Assembly: GCA_947258635.1 (NCBI GenBank)
Contig: CAMYJM010000006.1
Span: 1 to 17,496 of the forward strand
DNA: 17,496 nucleotides
Direction of reading: 5' to 3'
Source of the DNA: an uncultured Acidimicrobiaceae bacterium
GTDB lineage: Bacteria > Actinomycetota > Acidimicrobiia > Spongiisociales > UBA5794
The translations under genes were made by a program, and so were the position numbers. Positions 1-7,573 of the stretch are shown in pieces (within the stretch, counting starts at the first letter, position 1; each line of letters starts with the position of its first letter). The notes beneath the pieces are model-generated. The model was given only the letters and a program-made list of their open reading frames with translations, made no database searches and was not told the DNA's origin.

Positions 1-594
1 GCCGCCACCACCCATGCCACCGTCGCCGACGCCCTGGGCGCCATCGGCGATACCGAGGCGATCGCTGTCGACATTCCCATCGGGCTCCCGGTCACCGGCT
101 CCCGAAGGGCCGACATTGCGGCCCGGGCTCGACTCGGGGTGCGGCGATCGAGCGTGTTCGACGCCCCGCCCCGAGATGTCATCGAGGCCGAGCCATACGC
201 CGCCGCCAATCGCCTCTCCAAGGAACGCTACGGGCGGGGCTTGAGCCGGCAGAGCTACGCCCTGCGGGAGAATATACTCGAGGTCGACGCCCTCGTCCAC
301 GACGACAACCGCATCTTCGAAGTCCACCCTGAAGTGACGTTCGCTCTCCTGGCGGGAGAACCGCTGCCGTCGAAGAAGACGTGGGCCGGTGTGAACCGCC
401 GGCGGAGCCTGCTCGGTGCCGCCGGCATAGAGCTGCCCGACGACCTGGGAGCCGCCGGCGTTGTTCCCGTCGATGACATCCTCGATGCGGCGGCGGCCGC
501 TTGGAGCGCCGATCGGATAGCTCGCGGCGTGGCCCAACCCATCCCGGCGGACGCAGAGCTTGCCGGGGGGCGCCCTATGGCTATCTGGGTGTAG
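1..594 (+). CDS. DUF429 family protein, 5' end missing
   Basis: The frame is open from base 1, so the start lies outside the window; 197 residues are visible and end at TAG 592-594. The visible part carries the hallmarks of the DUF429 family, predicted RNase H-fold nucleases of unknown biological role: a strand ending in AVDIPIGLP with an acidic Asp at visible residue 24, an RRADIAAR-LG-R-SSVF-APPR block at about 35-58, and the EVHPE block at about 107-111. In the family these acidic and His residues are thought to form the active centre; that is a family inference, not tested here. The next gene starts 64 bases downstream on the same strand with its own strong ribosome binding site, so co-transcription is possible but not shown. 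Only a fragment from the N terminus (probably a few tens of residues) appears to be missing. Confidence 0.8.
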   Translation, partial: AATTHATVADALGAIGDTEAIAVDIPIGLPVTGSRRADIAARARLGVRRSSVFDAPPRDVIEAEPYAAANRLSKERYGRGLSRQSYALRENILEVDALVHDDNRIFEVHPEVTFALLAGEPLPSKKTWAGVNRRRSLLGAAGIELPDDLGAAGVVPVDDILDAAAAAWSADRIARGVAQPIPADAELAGGRPMAIWV

Positions 595-658
595 CGAAGC
601 GCCGGCGGGGGCTCCGCGGGACGACCGATCGGCGTATGCTGAGCGGCCGGAGGAGGAC

Positions 659-1573
659 ATGAGCCAGCAGGAGCCCACCCCCACCGATGCGGCCTACCGG
701 GTGTTCGTCAGCTACATCGACAAATCACGCATCTTCTACCAGGCACAGGGCTACGAGCGCCCCTACCGGTGGGCCTACAACGCGGACTCGCCGTTCACGC
801 CACCGGCCAAACCGCTCGGCGAGACCCGGCTCGGCCTCGTCACCACCGCGCTCAGCCTCGACGTGGCGGACGACGTCGACGTAGCGACGCTGCCGGTCGA
901 ATCTGCTTACGCGGCGCCGCTCGACCCGCCGCCGCAACGTCTCTACACGATGAACCGCTCGTGGGACAAGAAGGCGACCCACACGAACGACCTCGACTCC
1001 TTCTTCCCGATCCACCGTCTCCAAGAGCTCGTCGCCGCCGGCCGGCTCGGCAGCATCTCGCCGCGCTTCTACGGCATACCGAACGAGTACAGCCAGCGAA
1101 CCACCCGCGAGGTCGACGCCCCGCAAATCCTCGAGTATTTGCGTCACGACGGCGTCGACGTGGCGCTACTGGTGCCGCTGTGACCGGTCTGTCACCAGAC
1201 CGTGAGTCTGGCCGCCCGCCATCTCGAGGCCAATGGAATCGCCACGATCGTCTGCGGCTCGGCTCGCGACATCGTTGAGCAGGCCGGGGTTCCCAGATTC
1301 CTCTTTACCGACTTCCCGTTGGGGAACCCGATGGGAAAGCCGTACGACGTCGCCATGCAACGGGCGATCACCGCGCTGGCCATCGACCTCCTCGAATCCG
1401 TGACATGCCCCCGTACGACCGTCCAGGCACCTTTCACCTGGGGCGACGACGCCTGGCGGGCTGAGTACATGCGCGTCGATGAGTCGAACCTCGAGGGGCT
1501 GCGCCGGGCCGGGGAGCGGCGCCGGGCGCGACAGGCGCGCGCCCGGCACGAGGGCCGAGTCCGCTCCAGTTAG
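659..1573 (+). CDS. GrdB/PrdB-like reductase-family selenoprotein with in-frame UGA (Sec175)
   Basis: Read with TGA 1181-1183 as selenocysteine, this is one 304-residue protein ending at TAG 1571-1573. ATG 659 is chosen because GGAGG (649-653) sits 5 bases upstream. The first 174 residues end in DGVDVALLVPL. Directly after the TGA, in the same frame, comes PVCHQTVSLAARHLE, then a SARDIVEQAGVPRF block and a DFPLGNPMGKPYD block. These are the continuation expected for the glycine/sarcosine/betaine reductase selenoprotein B (GrdB/PrdB-like) family, so residue 175 forms a U-P-V-C redox motif with Cys178. Clostridial members reduce glycine, betaine or proline; this stand-alone aerobic-type version has no partner subunits here and its substrate is unknown. 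A SECIS-like hairpin follows the UGA. Alternatives are a true stop (truncated pseudogene) or a sequencing error. No selA, selB, selC or selD lies in the window. Annotation pipelines would split it into 659-1183 and 1202-1573. Confidence 0.8.
1185..1214 (+). promoter_or_regulatory. Candidate bacterial SECIS element after the UGA codon
   Basis: CCAGAC (1195-1200) pairs perfectly with GTCTGG (1206-1211) around the five-base loop CGTGA, giving six base pairs. The loop G at 1202 is in second position and is followed by U; it lies 18 bases after the UGA. Known bacterial SECIS elements have a short stem, a small apical loop with a G in the first two positions, and roughly 16-37 bases from UGA to that G. 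A lower helix CGG (1185-1187) with CCG (1212-1214) is possible, with a seven-base bulge on the 5' side. A competing hairpin, 1185-1191 with 1196-1202, has a loop without G. Confidence 0.5.
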
Positions 1574-1600
1574 GCGCCGAACCGCTCGTATGCATGCGGC

Positions 1601-1606
1601 TAGATT
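1601..1606 (+). promoter_or_regulatory. Possible -10 box for the small membrane protein gene
   Basis: TAGATT matches the TAnnnT pattern and lies 21 bases before ATG 1628, between the selenoprotein stop codon and the next gene. No convincing -35 hexamer is found 16-18 bases upstream, so this is weak. Confidence 0.2.
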
Positions 1607-1627
1607 GACCGTCGAACGGAGGTGAGG

Positions 1628-1807
1628 ATGCCGCGACTCAGCGCACCAACCCGCAAGACCTTCATCATTGCGGCCGGCTCCATGGTCGTCGGAATAGCCC
1701 TTTACGCCGGATGGCTCGGGATAGACGTGGCAGACGACGTCGGCTTTGGCCTCACCGCGGCGGGAGGTCTACTGCTGGCACTGGGAACGATATTCAATCG
1801 TCTCTAG
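1628..1807 (+). CDS. Small two-helix membrane protein, hypothetical
   Basis: This 59-residue protein starts at ATG 1628, 5 bases after a very good ribosome binding site, GGAGGTGA starting at 1618. A GTG at 1622 in the same frame lies inside that site and is not the start. After a short basic N terminus (RLSAPTRK) come two hydrophobic stretches, about residues 11-31 and 38-57, joined by a short acidic linker containing DVADDV. The pattern predicts a helical hairpin in the cytoplasmic membrane, with positive-inside placing the N terminus in the cytosol. I do not recognise a family and no catalytic residues are visible. It lies 54 bases after the selenoprotein and about 100 bases before the ECF sigma gene, all on the same strand, so it may belong to either transcription unit. 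Confidence 0.7.
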   Translation: MPRLSAPTRKTFIIAAGSMVVGIALYAGWLGIDVADDVGFGLTAAGGLLLALGTIFNRL

Positions 1808-1813
1808 CCGGAC

Positions 1814-1852
1814 GCCCCTCCGGAGCCCCTCCGGAGCCCCGGCGCGAGCCGG
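1814..1852 (+). repeat. Tandem 11-bp repeat and small GC hairpin
   Basis: GCCCCTCCGGA occurs twice head to tail (1814-1824 and 1825-1835) and a third partial copy starts at 1836. It is followed by CCGGC-GCGA-GCCGG (1839-1852), a perfect five-pair hairpin with a GNRA-type tetraloop. The block lies just after the small membrane protein gene and could be a weak terminator-like structure, but it lacks a T run. Confidence 0.4.
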
Positions 1853-1879
1853 CGGTAGGGCGGGGCCGGCGACGGGCAT

Positions 1880-1909
1880 GTCACCCAAAGAGCCCCGCGG
1901 TGACGTCAC
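1880..1909. promoter_or_regulatory. Inverted repeat and perfect palindrome at the sigma gene start
   Basis: GTCACC (1880-1885) is the reverse complement of GGTGAC (1899-1904), and GTGACGTCAC (1900-1909) is a perfect ten-base palindrome directly abutting ATG 1910. The right arm contains GGTGA, the only Shine-Dalgarno-like sequence for this gene. An RNA hairpin between the arms would hide it, and as DNA the palindrome could be a protein site. The structure is seen; the function is inference. Confidence 0.35.
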
Positions 1910-2371
1910 ATGCTCGAAATGACCGACGAGGAGATCTACCGGAAATACGCCGACGACCTCGTCAGGTTCGCGACGGGTGTCGTTGGCCCGTTCGATGCGC
2001 CTGACGTGGTCACCGATGCGTGTCTCCATGCATTCGGTGGCAAGGCGTGGCCCACGGTCACCAACCACCGCGCCTATCTCTACCGCTCGGTCCTCAATCA
2101 GGCGCGATCGCATCATCGGAGCACGCTGCGGCGCCGCGTGCGCGAGATGCGGGCTGCGCTGCCGGAGCAAACGGGTCTCAATGAGGCAGACCTGGATGTA
2201 CTGGCTGCAGTCGACAAGTTGAGCGTCCAGCAGCGCGCCACGGTCGTCCTCACCTATTGGGAAGACCTGGCGCCGGCGCAAGTCGCCGCCCGCCTCGGAA
2301 TCTCCGAGGGGTCGGTGAAGCGTCACCTGGCTCGCGCTCGCTCACGCCTCAAGGAGCTCCTCGATGACTGA
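1910..2371 (+). CDS. RNA polymerase ECF-type sigma factor
   Basis: This 153-residue protein has the two-domain layout of extracytoplasmic-function sigma factors, which direct core RNA polymerase to a small regulon. Sigma region 2 covers about residues 9-75 and includes the NHRAYLYRSVLNQARSHHR core-binding and -10-binding helices. Region 4 covers about 95-150, with a helix-turn-helix APAQVAARLGISEGSVKRHL and the RARSRLKELL tail. Its length (about 150 residues, no region 1 or 3) is usual for the family. ATG 1910 is preferred because GGTGA lies 6 bases upstream; ATG 1919 is an alternative giving a protein three residues shorter. The stop codon overlaps the start of the next gene by eight bases, so the downstream membrane protein is translationally coupled and is the likely partner controlling it. 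I cannot assign it to an ECF subgroup. Confidence 0.9.
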   Translation: MLEMTDEEIYRKYADDLVRFATGVVGPFDAPDVVTDACLHAFGGKAWPTVTNHRAYLYRSVLNQARSHHRSTLRRRVREMRAALPEQTGLNEADLDVLAAVDKLSVQQRATVVLTYWEDLAPAQVAARLGISEGSVKRHLARARSRLKELLDD

Positions 2372-4169
2372 TCAACACGACCAGCGGCTACGTGAGATGA
2401 CCTTCAAACTCATGAACATGGCGCCCAAGGCGCCCCCATTCCCGGAGACACCAGTGACAACTCTCAAACCACAAAAGACCCCTGAAGTCCAGGGCATTCC
2501 ACCGCGAACGCGGACATGGAGCGGCCTCGCCGTCGCCGCCGCAGCATTCGGTCTGGCGCTGCTCATCGCGCTCCCCGTCGTGCTGCTCAATCGCGGTGAC
2601 ACCCCACCCGCCAACCCGACGACAACCGTGCCGCCTACGACGACTCTGATACCGACCCCACCCGTTGCGACCGACGTGACGCTGTACTTCCTGGCCGACT
2701 ACGTCGAGGACTCCAACGTGCCGGGTCCCCTGCTGGTGGCCGTTCACCGCGAGGTTGAGGTGGTCTCCACCGACAGCCCGCCGCAAAGCGCGTTCAATGC
2801 GATGGCGGCCGCCATCGTCGAGCTCTTGTCGGGTCCCGGCGACAGCGATGCGGCGTTGGTACCCGGGATCTCCACGAGCATCCCTGCAGGCACCGAGCTA
2901 CTCGGCTATACGGTCGACAACACCCGAGCACAGGGACCGGGTCGGGCCACGCTCGACCTCAGCGCCGATTTCGAGGCCGGCGGCGGGAGCTTCTCGATGA
3001 TGGGGCGACTCGCCCAGCTGGTCTACACGGCGACCCAGTTCGCCGAGATCGACGAGGTCGAGTTCCAGATCGAGGGCGAGCCTGTGGCCGTGTTCTCTGC
3101 GGAAGGGATCGTCCTCGACGGCCCGCAAACTCGCGACGACTACACGGGAATCCTCCCGCTGATACTCGTGGAATCGCCGTTGCCCGGCGCCGTCGTGTCA
3201 TCGCCGATCACCATTGCCGGCATCTCGAACACCTTCGAGGCCAATCTGCAGTATCGGCTGGAAACGCGTGGCGGCAGCGTGATTGCGAGCGGGTTCACGA
3301 CGGCAACTTGCGGTACGGGGTGCTGGGGAGACTACGCGGTCGCCTTCGACTACGGCCTGGCGGAGCGGACTGACGGCTACGTGGTCGTCTTCGAGAGCTC
3401 AGCCGAGGACGGCCGACCGGTCAACGTGGTCCGGGTCCCGGTCGTGATCGAAGCCGCCGAAGGCGCCACCGGCTCACCCACCGCAGTCTTCGCGGAGCTG
3501 CCGGGCGGCGCACCGCTCGACGGATCGACTGTCGTGGCCTCGCCGCTGATGATCACCGGGCGGGCGGAAGGCGCTACCGAAATCAGCGTCGACGGGGCGA
3601 CCGTACCGGTCACCGACGACTTCTTCGAGGCGAACGTGGTTCTCACTCCCGGGCGCAACGAGATTGTCGTCGGCGACGGTGTGACCGCCACCGTATTCGA
3701 GGTCACCTACGTACCCGGGGGCACGGTCGAGTTCGCCTTCTTGAGGCGCGTCGCAGCCGACGAGATCGCTGCCGACTACGCCCAGTGGCTCACCGGCGAG
3801 GAAGCCAATCGGGCCGCCGTCGAGGATGGCGAGATCGCGGCGGGCGAGTCGTTGCCCAACGACTACTACATCCGCAACCAGAACCCACAGCTGCGCACGC
3901 TGCCGGTGGCGAGCGATTTCGCCGTGATGCTCCCGACCCCTGCGTTCGGCTCGGTCGAGGTGACGGCGGTGACACCGGCCGAGTGGCTTGCGATGTTCCA
4001 GCCCGACGGCTCACCGTGGAATGCCGGAGCCTGCGATCAACCGGACGGCCCTGTCTGCGCTGAACCACACTTCGGCTACTTCGGCGCCGGCGAGGTCGGG
4101 TTCGGCTACTGGCTGACTCTCGATGCCGACGGCACGGTCCTCCAGGTGGTCGGCCAGTACCGGCCTTGA
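2364..4169 (+). CDS. Membrane-anchored GerMN/Gmad2 domain protein, likely sigma partner
   Basis: This 601-residue protein starts at ATG 2364, 7 bases after AAGGAG (2351-2356), which lies inside the sigma gene. Residues 1-52 form a short cytosolic tail without a recognisable zinc-type anti-sigma motif. Residues 53-75 are one transmembrane helix, followed by a Pro/Thr-rich linker (79-100). Outside the cell come a GerMN-like domain (about 104-250), a Gmad2-like immunoglobulin-fold domain (about 258-355, with a Cys306-Cys310 pair), a second beta-rich domain (about 365-450) and an unassigned C-terminal domain (about 451-601) with Cys547 and Cys555. GerMN and Gmad2 were named from Bacillus germination and sporulation proteins and are common in actinobacterial envelope proteins. 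Coupling to an ECF sigma gene suggests a membrane sensor or anti-sigma role through the short tail; this is inference. A strong terminator follows the stop codon. Confidence 0.8.
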   Translation: MTDQHDQRLREMTFKLMNMAPKAPPFPETPVTTLKPQKTPEVQGIPPRTRTWSGLAVAAAAFGLALLIALPVVLLNRGDTPPANPTTTVPPTTTLIPTPPVATDVTLYFLADYVEDSNVPGPLLVAVHREVEVVSTDSPPQSAFNAMAAAIVELLSGPGDSDAALVPGISTSIPAGTELLGYTVDNTRAQGPGRATLDLSADFEAGGGSFSMMGRLAQLVYTATQFAEIDEVEFQIEGEPVAVFSAEGIVLDGPQTRDDYTGILPLILVESPLPGAVVSSPITIAGISNTFEANLQYRLETRGGSVIASGFTTATCGTGCWGDYAVAFDYGLAERTDGYVVVFESSAEDGRPVNVVRVPVVIEAAEGATGSPTAVFAELPGGAPLDGSTVVASPLMITGRAEGATEISVDGATVPVTDDFFEANVVLTPGRNEIVVGDGVTATVFEVTYVPGGTVEFAFLRRVAADEIAADYAQWLTGEEANRAAVEDGEIAAGESLPNDYYIRNQNPQLRTLPVASDFAVMLPTPAFGSVEVTAVTPAEWLAMFQPDGSPWNAGACDQPDGPVCAEPHFGYFGAGEVGFGYWLTLDADGTVLQVVGQYRP

Positions 4170-4193
4170 CGCCCCGCGACGAGAATTCCGTGA

Positions 4194-4226
4194 GGGGAGC
4201 CGGGCCGGCGAGCCCGGCTCCCCTTT
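4194..4226 (+). terminator. Intrinsic terminator after the sigma/GerMN operon
   Basis: A perfect 12-pair GC-rich stem is formed by 4194-4205 (GGGGAGCCGGGC) and 4212-4223, with a six-base loop CGGCGA and TTT directly after. It lies 24 bases after the stop of the membrane protein gene and separates it from the carbohydrate island. Confidence 0.75.
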
Positions 4227-4228
4227 GG

Positions 4229-4256
4229 TTGCGATGCCTGAGTTCCCCGCTATCGT
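4229..4256 (+). promoter_or_regulatory. Putative promoter of the GT4 synthase gene
   Basis: TTGCGA (4229-4234) and TATCGT (4251-4256) are separated by 16 bases, between the terminator and the GT4 gene. The predicted transcript would have a leader of roughly 115 bases before ATG 4379; I see no known riboswitch in that leader. Confidence 0.3.
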
Positions 4257-4378
4257 TGCCGCCTGAAAGGTCGGCCCGGGTTTGACGGTCGCCCGCTTGC
4301 TGCAAGGGCCCAATCCGCACCCGCTGCCGGCCATGGTGCGCCGCCGCACCCGCCACGACTTCGAAGGGGTGCCTGGTC

Positions 4379-5674
4379 ATGACGAGTTCGATGCATGGAT
4401 CGCCGACGGTGTTGATGTTGTCGCTTCACGGCTACGTGGCCGCCGAACCGGAACTCGGCCTCCCGGACACGGGCGGACAAGTTGTGTTCGTCCTCGAGCT
4501 GGCCAAACACCTCCGCGACCTGGGACTGACTGTCGACGTGGTGACGCGCCGATTCGAGAACCAGCCGGAAGAAGACGAGATGGGCCCGAACCTGCGGGTG
4601 TGGCGCATCCCATTCGGGGGTCAAGACTTCATTCGCAAGGAAGACATGCACGATCATCTCGACGACTTCATCAAGAGCTTCTCGAATGCGCTGGCGGAAC
4701 GCCAGATCAGCTACGACTACATCAACTCACACTATTGGGACGCCGGATACGCCGCACAACGCATCGGTGAGGAGCTGGATATCGCCCACATCCACACTCC
4801 GCACTCGCTCGGATCGTGGAAGCGCGAGGGGATGTCCGGCGATCCTCAAGAGATCGAGTCGGACTACCGCTTCGAGGAACGCATCCGCAAGGAGTTCCTG
4901 ACGTACCGGCGCTGCGACCGGGTTGTCGCCACCACGAACCAGCAGGCCGAGATTCTGCGGGAGGCCTACGACGTGCCCGAGCATCTCATCTCTTTGATTC
5001 CGCCCGGGATCGACGAGGGGCGTTTCACCCCGATCACGCGCAAAGAGACCCAGGCGCTGCGGCGCCGGCTCAAGTTCCGCAAGAACGACGTCTACACCGT
5101 GGGTCGGGCCGCAGCCAACAAAGGCTACGACCTGCTCATCCGCGCCCTCCCCGAACTGCGCCAGATGGTGCCCGGAGCCGGCCTGCAACTTGCGGTCGGA
5201 GCCAACTCGACCTCCGATCGCCAGAAGGTCAAGAAGTGGCAGGCGCTTGCCGGCGAGCTGGGCGTTGCCGACAACGTCAATTGGCTTGGATACGTCGCCG
5301 ACGAGGACCTGTCGAGCTACTACCGGGCGGCCCCGGTGTTCTCGTTGCCGTCGCGCTACGAACCGTTTGGGATGACGGCCGTGGAGGCAATGGCGTGCGG
5401 CACCCCATGTGTCGTCACGGTCCACGGCGGACTGGAGGAGGTCTTCGACTTTGGCTCGCATGCCCTCTTTGCCGACCCGAAACGGCCCCGCGAGTATGCC
5501 GTGATGCTGTCAATGCCGCTCCGCTACCCCCGGCTCCGGGAGCGATTGTCGATCGACGGCGCCCGATTTGCCCGGCGGATGTTCGGCTGGCGAGGCATCG
5601 CCCGCAAGACGCTGGTCGCGTTCGATCGGGCCAAGAGCTCACACAATCGATCCGGCATCGACATCACTACCTGA
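4379..5674 (+). CDS. GT4 synthase, mannosylfructose-phosphate synthase / sucrose-phosphate synthase family
   Basis: This 431-residue retaining glycosyltransferase would transfer a hexose from an NDP-sugar to fructose 6-phosphate. DTGGQ (30-34) is the N-terminal hallmark of the sucrose-synthase/SPS branch. The EX7E motif is E328 to E336 in RYEPFGMTAVEAM, and HTPHSLGSWK (139-148) and IPPGIDEGRF (207-216) are acceptor- and donor-side signatures. The HGYVAAEPELG start and the INSHYWDAG segment (115-123) resemble what I remember of the characterised Agrobacterium mannosylfructose-phosphate synthase, so GDP-mannose is a more likely donor than UDP-glucose; the donor cannot be proved from sequence. 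Start ATG 4379 has AAGGGG nine bases upstream; ATG 4391 is possible. A matching HAD phosphatase lies 1.9 kb downstream, and a convergent hydrolase gene ends only 8 bases after this stop codon. Confidence 0.85.
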   Translation: MTSSMHGSPTVLMLSLHGYVAAEPELGLPDTGGQVVFVLELAKHLRDLGLTVDVVTRRFENQPEEDEMGPNLRVWRIPFGGQDFIRKEDMHDHLDDFIKSFSNALAERQISYDYINSHYWDAGYAAQRIGEELDIAHIHTPHSLGSWKREGMSGDPQEIESDYRFEERIRKEFLTYRRCDRVVATTNQQAEILREAYDVPEHLISLIPPGIDEGRFTPITRKETQALRRRLKFRKNDVYTVGRAAANKGYDLLIRALPELRQMVPGAGLQLAVGANSTSDRQKVKKWQALAGELGVADNVNWLGYVADEDLSSYYRAAPVFSLPSRYEPFGMTAVEAMACGTPCVVTVHGGLEEVFDFGSHALFADPKRPREYAVMLSMPLRYPRLRERLSIDGARFARRMFGWRGIARKTLVAFDRAKSSHNRSGIDITT

Positions 5675-5682
5675 TCGGCGGC

Positions 5683-7443
5683 TCAGCGACCCAAACCGTC
5701 GGGGTCGAGGGACGGAAACACCTTCGGGTCCGCATCGCGATGGAGCACCATGTAGGCGTGGGCGAAGGAGGCCGCGCTCCAGGCTTGATGGGCCTTGCCC
5801 ATGGGCCGACCCGTCGTACCGTGGAGCCATTCGTTGAACTCCCACTCGCCCGAGATGCCCTGCTGGCACGCCTCCGCCAGGCTCGCCAGCTCGCGATGGG
5901 CCAGCTCGACACGTCCCACGGCGACCAGGTAGCGAACCCAGAGCCCCCCGATGAACGGCCACAGACCTCCATTGTGGTAGTGGTGAGGGATGTTGAGGAA
6001 GTTGACCAAGAAGTAGTCCTTCCAGTCCTCTGCCCCCGAGACGATGGGCGGGTACAGGCACGTCACCGGATACGGGCTATTGACCCCGACACCCCACAAG
6101 AAAGTGAACAGCCGGTCGAGCTTCCGCTGGTCGAGGAGCCCACCCAGGGCGGCCAGCAGGTTGGCATACACGTCACACCGCCACCCATAGTCAAACGGCG
6201 TGATCTGGCTGAGCAGGTAATAGGCCTCACCGGGAGAGAAGCGGCCTGAAGCCGATCCGGCGATCTCCATGAGCTGATCACCCGTCGGCCAGAACTGATC
6301 GAGGATGGCCGTCCGAATTGACGCGGCATGATCGCGCCACGCGGTCCCGTCGCGTCCAAGACCATCGTAGAGCGCCGCCGTGTCCAGGCATGCCTGCCAC
6401 CACAGCACCTCGTCGTAGAGCACGTTGTATGACCTGGGGAAGATATCCATCCAGTCCGACGACTCGGGTATCTCGAGCAGCGAGTCGTTGTTGGCGTCGT
6501 GAGCCGCCAGCCACTGCATGGCTCGCGCCACCGGTTCCACTATCTCCTCGGCAAAAGCGCGGTCCGCGGTATGGAAGGCAAGGCGCACCGCGCCGATCAC
6601 AAACCACAGGACGGAATCGATACTGCCAATCCCCCCGATTCCGGAGTAGTCGGGGGTCTCGTCGGCGAGGCGGACGTTCGAGGGGATCTGGCCGGTCGGG
6701 CTCTGATGCCGGCACATCACCCTGATGGTGTTCCGGAAAGCTGCGATCAACTCGGGATCCTCGAGGCACAGAGTCCACAGCCCCGTTATGACGCCGTCGC
6801 GGGCCCACACCGCGGCGTAGTTGGCGTCGTGGCTGCCCAGCGGATTGTCGCCGAGAGAGGCTGCGGTGAAGCCAATCGGGGTCACATTGCGCTGCAGGGT
6901 GTCACGCGCCGCCTCGAAGGCCACCTCACATATGTCGGGAGCAGTCCCGACGGCGCGCCCAAACAACTGGGCCTCTTCCAGGGCCGTGATGACGGCGTCC
7001 TCCTCTGCGGATGGGGCGCGCACGGCCTGATCCGGGGCAGCTGCTCCCCCATCGATGACCACGACCCTTTCGATCCGATCGTCAAGCGCCAGGTGGGTTC
7101 CGACGACGCAGTACACCTCCGACCACGGGATCAGGAGACCGCTGGCGAGGTGGCCGAGCGCTTCTGCCATCCCGGTGGCGCCGCCGGGTTCGGGCCACTC
7201 ATCGACGGTATCACCTGCCGGAAGCCGGGTGATCGAGGTCCCCAACGCGTCGATCGCGTAGTCGGGCGCCGGCAGGCCGGGTAGGTCGGCGGCCCCGACA
7301 TACACCAGGACGGTTGCGCTGCGGATCGCTTCGAGGCGATCCCGCAGGCGGCGCCATCGCGCGGGTTCCTCCTGGCCAAAGACAAGAGCGTCGAGAGCCA
7401 GAAGATGTCGCGGGGCATTGTGTTCTACCGAAGATGAAGTCAT
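5683..7443 (-). CDS. Six-hairpin glycoside hydrolase (debranching/invertase-like)
   Basis: This 586-residue protein starts at ATG 7443, with GGAGG six bases upstream on the minus strand; an open extension to 7692 has no better start. An N-terminal beta-rich domain of about 160 residues (the usual N-domain of amylo-alpha-1,6-glucosidase-like proteins) precedes an (alpha/alpha)6 catalytic barrel. Key blocks are WARDG (213-217), QSPTGQIPSN (247-256), SSDWMD (328-333), SPYPVTCLYPP (456-466), HHYHNGGLWP (487-496) and EWEFNEWLHG (533-542). An Asp around 216 and a Glu at 533-538 are the probable catalytic acids, by analogy with GH15/GH63/GH100-type enzymes. Such genes are often labelled glycogen-debranching protein, but placement between a disaccharide-phosphate synthase and its phosphatase suggests it cleaves their product. 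It is convergent with the synthase and divergent from the phosphatase. Confidence 0.85.
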   Translation of the reverse strand: MTSSSVEHNAPRHLLALDALVFGQEEPARWRRLRDRLEAIRSATVLVYVGAADLPGLPAPDYAIDALGTSITRLPAGDTVDEWPEPGGATGMAEALGHLASGLLIPWSEVYCVVGTHLALDDRIERVVVIDGGAAAPDQAVRAPSAEEDAVITALEEAQLFGRAVGTAPDICEVAFEAARDTLQRNVTPIGFTAASLGDNPLGSHDANYAAVWARDGVITGLWTLCLEDPELIAAFRNTIRVMCRHQSPTGQIPSNVRLADETPDYSGIGGIGSIDSVLWFVIGAVRLAFHTADRAFAEEIVEPVARAMQWLAAHDANNDSLLEIPESSDWMDIFPRSYNVLYDEVLWWQACLDTAALYDGLGRDGTAWRDHAASIRTAILDQFWPTGDQLMEIAGSASGRFSPGEAYYLLSQITPFDYGWRCDVYANLLAALGGLLDQRKLDRLFTFLWGVGVNSPYPVTCLYPPIVSGAEDWKDYFLVNFLNIPHHYHNGGLWPFIGGLWVRYLVAVGRVELAHRELASLAEACQQGISGEWEFNEWLHGTTGRPMGKAHQAWSAASFAHAYMVLHRDADPKVFPSLDPDGLGR

Positions 7444-7542
7444 GTTGGGCCTCCGCAAGGCTGGACAAGCATGCCGCGAGGAGCGCTCATATCCAAGGAC
7501 CAAACCATGGACCCATTGATCGTCACCGGCGGCTGCCGCCTG

Positions 7543-7548
7543 TAGTGT
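7543..7548 (+). promoter_or_regulatory. Possible -10 box for the HAD phosphatase gene
   Basis: TAGTGT lies 25 bases before ATG 7574 in the 130-base divergent intergenic region and sits in the ten-base word GTAGTGTCGC (7542-7551), which recurs before the other HAD gene at 9034-9043. No good -35 hexamer is visible at the right distance. Confidence 0.25.
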
Positions 7549-7573
7549 CGCAATCTGGCATGAGGGGAGGACT

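Noticed and set aside
1185..1202. Seven-pair hairpin CGGTCTG-TCAC-CAGACCG right after the UGA as the SECIS
   Set aside because: It is stable, but its loop has no G in the first two positions and lies too close to the UGA; the overlapping hairpin at 1195-1211 fits the SECIS rules better.
4816..6249. 477-codon plus-strand open frame overlapping the GT4 gene and the antisense of the hydrolase
   Set aside because: It covers two clear genes in other frames, is rich in Arg/Pro/Gly as expected for a shadow, and has no motif.
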